This document shows, one piece after another, positions 1-4,891 of a stretch of DNA of 8,327 nt. The notes under the pieces are model-generated. The model saw nothing but the letters and a program-made list of their open reading frames with translations. It did no database searches and was not told the DNA's origin. Every line of letters begins with the position of its first letter. The first letter of the stretch is position 1. A program made the translations under genes and the position numbers. The stretch is from contig JAILDI010000067.1 of assembly GCA_024689525.1 (NCBI GenBank), positions 1 through 8,327 on the forward strand, read 5' to 3'. Origin of the DNA: Bacteroidales bacterium (GTDB lineage Bacteria > Bacteroidota > Bacteroidia > Bacteroidales > UBA932).

Positions 1-1152
1 AAAGAAAACCTCCTCAAAGCGGATCTGGCTCCTCAGGAGCTGCTGGAAGGAGAGCATCCGCGTCTGCTTGACGAGTGGCAGATAGCCCCGCAGCTTTGGG
101 ATACCATCCGATTTGACGTGGACCATCGTCCAGGTAACGGCCATTACATCCTAACGGGTTCATCCGTTCCGGTTGAAGAGGAGGAAGAAGACGAAGAAAA
201 GCAGGAAGAGAACAAGAAGATGCGTCACTCCGGTACTGGCCGGTACGGCTGGGTGAAGATGCGCCCGATGGCGCTCTATGAATCCGGAGAATCCAACGGT
301 GCCATCAGCCTGAAGGAACTCTTCAATGCTCCGGAGAAGATTTATGCCAAAAGCAGTCTTTCCCGTGAAGACCTTGCATTCGTCCTCTGCCGTGGCGGCT
401 GGCCGGCTGCGATAGACTTGGAAAAAGACATCGCCCTGGACCAGGCTTTCGATTATGTGGATTCCGTGGCCAAGAAGGATATGAACCGCGTGGTGGACAA
501 GGTCCGCCGTAATCCGGAGCGTGTGCGCCAGCTGATGCGTTCCTATGCCAGGAACGTGGCTTCCCAGGCCCCTTACGAGACCATTGCTGCCGACATGCAG
601 GCCAACGAGCCTAAAGGGATGGATGCGGAAACCGTTTCTGCCTATATTGAGGCTCTCCGGAAACTCTTTGTGATTGAGGAATCCAAGGCCTGGAATCCCA
701 ATCTCCGGTCCAAGACTGCCATCCGTACCACCAATACCAGGTACTACTCTGATCCGTCCATCGGTACCGCCGCCCTGGGCATCGGCCCCGGAGACCTGCT
801 TTCTGATTTCAACACCATCGGCCTTCACTTTGAGGGACTGGCCGTGCGTGACCTCCGGACTTATGCATCCGGTCTGCTGGGTGAAGTCTATCACTACCGT
901 GATTCTGAAGGATTGGAATGTGATGCCATCGTCCATCTGCGTGACGGCAGTTACGGCCTCATCGAGATCAAGATTGGCGGAGAGGGCCTCATCAACGAAG
1001 GTGCCCAGACGCTCATCAAGCTCCGGGACAAGATTGACCCTACAAAGATGAAGAATCCGTCTTTCCTGATGGTTCTTGTGGGCATAGGAGAGATTGCGTA
1101 CCGCCGCGATGACGGCGTGTATGTGGTCCCGATTGGGTGCCTGAAGGACTAA
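1..1152 (+). CDS. AAA family ATPase with C-terminal DUF4143 domain, 5'-truncated by the window edge
   Basis: The reading frame is open from base 1 and ends at TAA 1150-1152; 383 codons are visible and the N-terminus with Walker A lies upstream of the window. Visible residues 22-27 read LLDEWQ, the Walker B-like motif of this family, followed by ILTGSS (50-55), the sensor-1 strand, and HSGTGRY (76-82), the arginine-finger region. Next come KMRPM and a RGGWP motif near residue 132. The C-terminus carries ECDAI (306-310) and LIEIKIGG (320-327); D308, E322 and K324 fit the PD-(D/E)xK-like fold of DUF4143. The end YVVPIGCLKD looks complete. A GTG at 118 is not the real start, because the conserved Walker B motif lies upstream of it. 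An acidic, lysine-rich insert (about 59-73) separates sensor 1 from the arginine finger. The cellular role of these abundant Bacteroidales ATPases is unknown; a toxin-antitoxin or mobile-element role is sometimes suspected, without evidence here. Confidence 0.9.
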   Translation, partial: KENLLKADLAPQELLEGEHPRLLDEWQIAPQLWDTIRFDVDHRPGNGHYILTGSSVPVEEEEEDEEKQEENKKMRHSGTGRYGWVKMRPMALYESGESNGAISLKELFNAPEKIYAKSSLSREDLAFVLCRGGWPAAIDLEKDIALDQAFDYVDSVAKKDMNRVVDKVRRNPERVRQLMRSYARNVASQAPYETIAADMQANEPKGMDAETVSAYIEALRKLFVIEESKAWNPNLRSKTAIRTTNTRYYSDPSIGTAALGIGPGDLLSDFNTIGLHFEGLAVRDLRTYASGLLGEVYHYRDSEGLECDAIVHLRDGSYGLIEIKIGGEGLINEGAQTLIKLRDKIDPTKMKNPSFLMVLVGIGEIAYRRDDGVYVVPIGCLKD

Positions 1153-1373
1153 ACACCAAGGTAGGAAATAATGCCATCGACATCCAGGTCGATGACTTTG
1201 TCCGCATCATCGGCCTTAAGATCCTTGCCGATGGCGGCCACCAGGCCCTGCGGATGGATCCGGAGACCCGTCGACCCCTGATGAACGCCTCCAAGTGCGT
1301 CGGCTGCCATCTCTGCCGCCTGGTATGCCCTGTGGGCGCTATTTCGTCATCGAATCGAATGCCTTTGAAATAA
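1137..1373 (+). pseudogene. 4Fe-4S ferredoxin-domain remnant, PreA C-terminus-like
   Basis: This frame (78 codons from GTG 1137, stop TAA 1371-1373) has a perfect single 4Fe-4S motif, CVGCHLCRLVCP, at about residues 55-66. It is preceded by GGHQALRMDPETRRP, which resembles the inter-cluster segment of dihydropyrimidine dehydrogenase/PreA proteins (pattern xxHQA-x-DPxTxxP). In PreA this tail carries two clusters and follows a TIM-barrel flavoprotein domain; here the barrel is missing. Where the first cluster should be, the sequence reads RIIGLKILADGG, with hydrophobic residues in CxxCxxC spacing. The frame starts inside the last codons of the upstream ATPase gene, has no promoter of its own and no convincing ribosome binding site. 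I read it as the leftover 3' end of a PreA-like gene, but a small expressed single-cluster ferredoxin is possible. The first half (to about 1240) could be unrelated DNA, since the opposite strand also reads as open, protein-like sequence there. Confidence 0.5.
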
Positions 1374-1392
1374 TATGGAAAAAATAAAGTAG

Positions 1393-1400
1393 TATCTTTG
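1393..1400 (+). promoter_or_regulatory. Bacteroidota -7 promoter element of the EamA transporter gene
   Basis: TATCTTTG matches the Bacteroidota -7 consensus TAnnTTTG. It lies 7 nt before the ATG at 1408 and is preceded by an A/T-rich stretch. The -33 element is weak: the nearest TTTG (1364-1367) is 25 nt upstream, longer than the usual 19-21. Transcription would start at or just before the start codon, so the mRNA may have almost no leader. Confidence 0.6.
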
Positions 1401-1407
1401 CACCCGT

Positions 1408-2274
1408 ATGTGGTGGCTGTTGGCATTTGGCTCCGCCTGTCTGCTTGGCGGGTACGATTCCTTCAAGAAGATCTCCCTGAAGGACAATGCAGTCATTCCT
1501 GTTCTGCTGCTGAATACCACTCTATGTGCCCTCATTTTCTCGCCATGGCTGATTAAGACCGGCTTTGTTAGCTGGGAGGTGCAGAAGTACATCATCGGCA
1601 AAAGTGCCCTGGTCCTGTCCTCATGGATGGCAGGCTATGTCGCCATGAAGCATTTGCCTCTGACGATAGTAGGGCCGATAAACGCCACCAGGCCGGTTCT
1701 GGTCCTCGTGGGGGCCATATTCCTGTTTGGAGAAAAGTTGAACTGGATGCAATGGGTGGGCGTCCTGCTTGCCATGGTTGCCTACTTGCTTATGCGCATG
1801 ACCGGTAAATCTGAAGGCTACCAAAGGGGCAACAAATGGATTATCTGCCTCATCCTTGCCGTAATCCTTGGCTCAGCCAGCGGACTTTATGACAAGTACC
1901 TGATGTCGCCGTCTTATCTGGGGCTCGAAAGGATGCAGGTCTTGAGTTGGTATTCCCTGTATCAGGCATTGATGATGCTTGTTGTGACAACCGTCTTATG
2001 CTTGTCTAACCGCAAGCACTCCACACCGTTCCACTGGAACTGGGGCATCCCTTTCATCAGCATCTTCCTCTGCGGTGCCGATTTCCTCTACCTTCAGGCC
2101 CTTGCCCAGCCAGATGCCCTCATCGCCGTTGTCTCCATGATTCGCCGCGGCAGCGTCCTCGTAAGTTTCGCCATCGGCGCCTTCCTCCTCAAAGAAAAGA
2201 ACCTGAAGTCCAAATCCCTCGACCTCCTGCTCCTGCTGATCAGCATGATCTTCCTCTACCTGGGCTCAAGATAA
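1408..2274 (+). CDS. EamA/DMT-superfamily membrane transporter
   Basis: The 288-residue protein is almost entirely hydrophobic, with about ten predicted membrane segments in two halves, as in the drug/metabolite transporter superfamily. The N-terminus MWWLLAFGSACLLGGYDSFKK holds TM1 and a short basic loop. The first EamA repeat ends with a GPINATRPVLVL segment (about 90-101) and GEKLNWMQWVGVLLAM (109-124), the typical glutamate-containing end of an EamA unit. A basic cytoplasmic linker (about 130-143) precedes the second repeat, which ends in KEKNLKSKSLDLLLLLISM. Full length for the family. The ATG at 1408 is chosen because TM1 begins at once and family members start with similar residues. 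Substrate cannot be inferred; family members move amino acids, sugars, nucleotides or drugs. It is monocistronic, as the next gene is convergent, and its stop codon directly abuts the stop of that gene. Confidence 0.85.
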   Translation: MWWLLAFGSACLLGGYDSFKKISLKDNAVIPVLLLNTTLCALIFSPWLIKTGFVSWEVQKYIIGKSALVLSSWMAGYVAMKHLPLTIVGPINATRPVLVLVGAIFLFGEKLNWMQWVGVLLAMVAYLLMRMTGKSEGYQRGNKWIICLILAVILGSASGLYDKYLMSPSYLGLERMQVLSWYSLYQALMMLVVTTVLCLSNRKHSTPFHWNWGIPFISIFLCGADFLYLQALAQPDALIAVVSMIRRGSVLVSFAIGAFLLKEKNLKSKSLDLLLLLISMIFLYLGSR

Positions 2275-2976
2275 TTAATGGCCTCCTGTTTTGTCTGTAT
2301 TGATTGCAGTGATGCAGTACTGGACTTTCTTTTTGTCTCTTTGCTTAACGCCCACCAACATTTTAATGGCTCCTATTCCAGGACAGTCATATGCCATCCT
2401 CAACATCTGGATGAAACCTTTTTGATTCTTCTTCTTTTGATTGATGGGAGTGGTTTCTACCAACACGGAATTTGAAAGAATCGCATCCAACTGAAGCACG
2501 GCTAGAGTTGACAGGTAAGTTAATGAGGCTTGTCCAGCAGTTTCTTCAAGAGAGACGTATCTAATATTTATATCGTCCTTAAGATTGATATTGTATCTTT
2601 TTGCATCTGGATTCAGAGCTTTCCAATGATGATAAAAAGACAGTATTATTTTATGCCTGATTCGTCTGTCTTCAGGGGAGTCTCCAGTGGGGATGTCCTC
2701 TTCCGAGATGAGGAAATCATCAGAACTATCCTCTTCTTCATCGTTAAGGACAATGGGAGATGAAAATATATCAGGCTCCTCAATGTAACCGATAAGCATC
2801 TCAAAAGGAACACCCATCACGGAAGCGGCTTTGTAGATAGTATTAATATTATTCGACTTGAACAAAGATTTAACATTCTGCTTACAGATTCCCATCCTTC
2901 TGGCAAACTCTGCTTTCTTCATTCCTATCCTTTCCAGGAGTTCTTCACCTTTGGCTTCAAAATATATCTGAGGCAT
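2275..2976 (-). CDS. Helix-turn-helix (XRE-like) protein with an unassigned conserved-looking C-terminal domain
   Basis: A 233-residue protein starting at ATG 2976-2974. Residues 10-62 (GEELLERIGMKKAEFARRMG and onward to the LIGYI segment) form a Cro/CI-like helix-turn-helix, with the recognition helix near CKQNVKSLFKS. A strongly acidic linker follows (about 66-103, including NDEEEDSSDD). The C-terminal part (about 106-226) includes LNPDAKRYNINLKDD, ETAGQASLTYLSTLAVLQLD, KNQKGF and GVKQRDKKKVQYCITAIN. From memory, similar C-terminal blocks occur as small hypothetical proteins in Bacteroides, but I know no function. The gene has its own promoter and is visibly AT-richer than its neighbours, which suggests acquisition by transfer. 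It ends exactly where the convergent transporter gene ends. Likely a DNA-binding regulator; target unknown. Confidence 0.8.
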   Translation of the reverse strand: MPQIYFEAKGEELLERIGMKKAEFARRMGICKQNVKSLFKSNNINTIYKAASVMGVPFEMLIGYIEEPDIFSSPIVLNDEEEDSSDDFLISEEDIPTGDSPEDRRIRHKIILSFYHHWKALNPDAKRYNINLKDDINIRYVSLEETAGQASLTYLSTLAVLQLDAILSNSVLVETTPINQKKKNQKGFIQMLRMAYDCPGIGAIKMLVGVKQRDKKKVQYCITAINTDKTGGH

Positions 2977-2992
2977 AATTCTTATCTTTTTG

Positions 2993-3023
2993 CAAAAGTA
3001 ATTAAATATTATTACTTATACAA
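2993..3023 (-). promoter_or_regulatory. Promoter of the helix-turn-helix gene
   Basis: On the minus strand TACTTTTG (3000-2993) matches TAnnTTTG, and a TTG (3023-3021) lies 20 nt upstream, the expected -33/-7 spacing in Bacteroidota. The -7 element is 16 nt before the ATG at 2976. The -33 TTG directly abuts the T-tract of the terminator ending the tRNA-Ala transcript. A small palindrome TTTTGCAAAA (2988-2997) overlaps the -7 element and could be an operator, though it is short. Confidence 0.7.
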
Positions 3024-3024
3024 C

Positions 3025-3052
3025 AAAAAATTGGGAGACCTTGCGATCTCCC
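3025..3052 (-). terminator. Rho-independent terminator of the tRNA-Ala transcript
   Basis: On the minus strand an 8-bp stem (GGGAGATC pairing with GGTCTCCC, including one T-G pair) closes a GCAA tetraloop and is followed by AATTTTTT. This is a strong intrinsic terminator lying about 110 nt past the tRNA-Ala 3' end and just before the helix-turn-helix gene promoter, so it insulates that gene from tRNA transcription. Confidence 0.8.
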
Positions 3053-3162
3053 GTTAGATTTTGCCCCAGGACTACGTGGCGGAATTACTTCGAAAGCGAG
3101 GATTGAGCTGGCGGGGACTTCGCACTACCCTTTGTCCATCCGTATCACGGTTTACCGTCTTG
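3053..3162 (-). other. Long 3' trailer between tRNA-Ala and its terminator, content unassigned
   Basis: These 110 nt would be transcribed with the tRNA and removed by 3' processing. I see a short possible hairpin (ACGG/CCGT around 3145-3158) and two CGAAGT copies, but no second tRNA and no convincing reading frame. On the plus strand two frames are open across it, but neither has a start signal or recognisable motif. It is unusually long for a tRNA trailer. Confidence 0.35.
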
Positions 3163-3235
3163 TGGAGCATAGGAGAATCGAACTCCTGACCTTTTGAATG
3201 CCATTCAAACGCTCTACCAACTGAGCTAATACCCC
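3163..3235 (-). tRNA. tRNA-Ala (anticodon GGC)
   Basis: On the minus strand the sequence folds into a full cloverleaf of 73 nt. Acceptor GGGGTAT pairs with ATGCTCC, including the G3:U70 pair that marks alanine tRNAs. The D arm is GCTC/GAGC with AGTTGGTA in the loop. The anticodon stem TTTGA/TCAAA closes the loop ATGGCAT with anticodon GGC (plus-strand 3200-3202), reading GCC and GCU codons. The T arm is AGGAG/CTCCT with TTCGATT in the loop, and the discriminator base is A. The 3' CCA is not encoded (ACAAG follows in the genome), so it is added after transcription. Confidence 0.95.
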
Positions 3236-3247
3236 GATTGTGGATTG

Positions 3248-3277
3248 CAAAGGTACTACTTTTTTTCGAGTCTGCAA
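3248..3277 (-). promoter_or_regulatory. Promoter of tRNA-Ala
   Basis: On the minus strand TTG (3277-3275) and TACCTTTG (3255-3248) are separated by 19 nt, a near-ideal Bacteroidota -33/-7 pair. The -7 element ends 12 nt before the mature tRNA 5' end, leaving a few leader bases for RNase P to remove. Confidence 0.8.
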
Positions 3278-3297
3278 GAGATTTCGCAAAAAATTGC

Positions 3298-3305
3298 TAT
3301 TTTTG
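3298..3305 (+). promoter_or_regulatory. -7 element of the tmRNA gene
   Basis: TATTTTTG fits TAnnTTTG and ends 17 nt before the mature tmRNA 5' end. I find no clear TTG at the expected -33 distance. The element is divergent from the tRNA-Ala promoter in the same 87-bp intergenic region; the two -7 elements are 42 nt apart. Confidence 0.6.
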
Positions 3306-3322
3306 CAAGACTATACGACAAT

Positions 3323-3720
3323 GGGGATGTTTTGGTTTTGACAGCGCCGATGTCGGACGGTAAGCACGCCGGGCGTGGGGACCTTGCCCGTTAATCTCAG
3401 ATCCCGAAACAATAGTTGGCAACAACAGATTCGCACTCGCTGCTTAATTAGCCAAGCTAATTAGCTTAATCCGCCTCGCCTAGGCTGCGGGGCCGACGAG
3501 TATCCCTCGGACTTTAAGCCCGTTATGTTCCGGCCCAGGGGTATCAAGCAAACGGGACGCTCTGCGGCACTGCCTCCAAGCCGTGGCTAAGAAAAAAGAG
3601 GATAAGGTGAGGGATTGCCCGCCTTCCGGCAGCCCGATCCCCACAATCAAAGGAAGGATAAGCGTGTAGAAAGCCGCCTGGTGCGACGTTTGGACGGCGG
3701 TTCGAGTCCGCCCATCTCCA
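3323..3720 (+). ncRNA. ssrA: Transfer-messenger RNA (tmRNA)
   Basis: A 398-nt tmRNA that rescues stalled ribosomes and tags the nascent protein for proteolysis, working with SmpB. The 5' end GGGGATG (3323-3329) pairs with CATCTCC (3713-3719), including G3:U70 for alanylation by AlaRS, and the discriminator is A3720. The T arm is GGCGG/CCGCC (3696-3712) around TTCGAGT. The start GGGGATGTTTTGGTTTTGAC is a typical tmRNA 5' end. The tag reading frame lies at 3418-3447. The 3' CCA is not encoded. Single-piece, not circularly permuted. No intrinsic terminator is visible downstream, and the rmuC start codon follows after 3 nt. Confidence 0.95.
3418..3447 (+). other. tmRNA proteolysis-tag reading frame, GNNRFALAA
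   Basis: Codons from the inferred resume codon GGC (3418) to TAA (3445-3447) encode GNNRFALAA. The ALAA end is the ClpXP-type degron typical of these tags, and nine residues is the length I recall for Bacteroidota tags such as GETNYALAA. The stop codon sits in the 5' strand of a perfect 8-bp hairpin (TAATTAGC/GCTAATTA, 3445-3463), consistent with tmRNA helix 5. The resume codon is assigned by length and position, not by experiment. Confidence 0.8.
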
Positions 3721-3723
3721 CAA

Positions 3724-4878
3724 ATGAGTGGCCTGGAGATCATATTGCTGATAGTAGCTATCGTAGCAGTGCTTGCCGGAATAGCGGCAGTGATGATAGT
3801 ATCGTCACGGTATCAGGCCAAACTTCTTGAAACTGTAAAACTTGAGCTTCGTCTGGAGAGCGAGAAGGCTCTGAAGGAGCGCGAGGAATCCCTCAAAAAA
3901 GAGGCGGAGGAGACCATCAAGGCCCTCACCGGTGGCCTGAACAAGGACATCAAGGACATGAAGGAGGCCTTCGACGCCCAGAAGAGGGCGCACGCGGAGG
4001 AGTCATCGGCCATCAAAACCAAATTCGACGAGACGGTAAAGAATCTGCGCCAGCAGACCGACTCCATCGGCACAAAGGCCGATAACCTTGCCAGCGCGCT
4101 GAAGGGAAAGAACAAGATGCAGGGCATTTTCGGGGAGACCATCCTGGAGAACATCCTCAAGGCGGAGGGCCTGCGCCTGGGCAAGGACTATGACGCTGAA
4201 TTCTACCTCCGGGACAGGAAGGGCAACATCATCGTGAATGAGGAAACCCAGCGCCGCATGCGCCCCGACTTCGCCCTCCATTTCCCTGACAACACCGACA
4301 TCCTCATCGACTCGAAAGTGAGCATGAGCGCCCTGGCCGATTATTTCGACGCCACAACCCCGGAGGAAAAGGCCGATGCCGCCGCGCGCAACCTTGAATC
4401 GGTGCTGAACCACGTGAAGGAACTCACCGGCAAGGAATACCAGAAGTTCGTCCAGGGCCGAAAGACGCTGGACTACGTGATTATGTTCATCCCCAATTAC
4501 GGGGCCTACCAGCTTGCAAAGCAGGAAGACAAGGACATCTTCGCCAAGGCCTTCGCCCAGAATGTTCTCATCACCACAGAAGAAACGCTGATCCCCTTCC
4601 TGCGGCTCATCCGTAGCGCCTGGGTGCAGAAAGAGCAGATGGACAATATGCAGGAGATAGTGGACGATGCGCAGAAGATGATCGACCGCATCGCCCTGTT
4701 CTTCGACGACAATGCCAAGCTGCAGAAGGACCTGGAGGACGTGCTGGAGGGCTTCAAGAAAAACACTGAAAGACTTACCACCGGAAAGCAGAGCGTGCTC
4801 AAGGCCGCCCACGAGGTGGTTCAGCACGGGGTTGCTCCCACGAAGAGGGAGCTTCCGCCATATACAGAAGAACAATAA
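3724..4878 (+). CDS. rmuC: DNA recombination protein RmuC homologue
   Basis: A 384-residue protein of the RmuC family, which in E. coli limits recombination at inverted repeats and is thought to act as a nuclease. Residues 5-27 form one hydrophobic helix anchoring it in the membrane. About 30-125 is charged, heptad-like coiled coil. The RmuC domain follows: MQGIFGETILENIL (132-145, the family's WGE-type motif), MRPDFALHFPDN (179-190) and DILIDSKVS (192-200). D182, D196 and K198 fit a PD-(D/E)xK-like active site. DYVIMFIPNYGAY (250-262) is also typical. ATG 3724 is chosen because the membrane helix begins at once. It lies only 3 nt after the tmRNA 3' end, so any ribosome binding site would have to be inside the tmRNA acceptor/T arm. 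No promoter is visible in between. First gene of a four-gene operon; the next gene begins 13 nt downstream. Confidence 0.92.
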   Translation: MSGLEIILLIVAIVAVLAGIAAVMIVSSRYQAKLLETVKLELRLESEKALKEREESLKKEAEETIKALTGGLNKDIKDMKEAFDAQKRAHAEESSAIKTKFDETVKNLRQQTDSIGTKADNLASALKGKNKMQGIFGETILENILKAEGLRLGKDYDAEFYLRDRKGNIIVNEETQRRMRPDFALHFPDNTDILIDSKVSMSALADYFDATTPEEKADAAARNLESVLNHVKELTGKEYQKFVQGRKTLDYVIMFIPNYGAYQLAKQEDKDIFAKAFAQNVLITTEETLIPFLRLIRSAWVQKEQMDNMQEIVDDAQKMIDRIALFFDDNAKLQKDLEDVLEGFKKNTERLTTGKQSVLKAAHEVVQHGVAPTKRELPPYTEEQ

Positions 4879-4891
4879 CCATTACAGTATA

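Noticed and set aside
160..936. 258-codon open frame on the minus strand inside the ATPase gene
   Set aside because: It lies antisense to well-conserved ATPase motifs and has no recognisable domain; long antisense frames are expected in GC-rich coding DNA.
3070..3200. Plus-strand open frames reading through the tRNA trailer into tRNA-Ala
   Set aside because: They have no start signal or motif and run into the antisense of a tRNA.
3480..3830. Short open frames on both strands within ssrA
   Set aside because: They fall in the structured tmRNA, and the RNA gene fully explains the sequence.
4003..4875. 290-codon minus-strand frame antisense to rmuC
   Set aside because: Shadow of rmuC; low-complexity V/L/G/H-rich composition and no motif.
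4712..4891. Upstream extension of the nuclease gene to a GTG at 4712
   Set aside because: It would overlap the conserved 3' end of rmuC and place 60 non-secretory residues before a clear lipoprotein signal peptide at ATG 4892.
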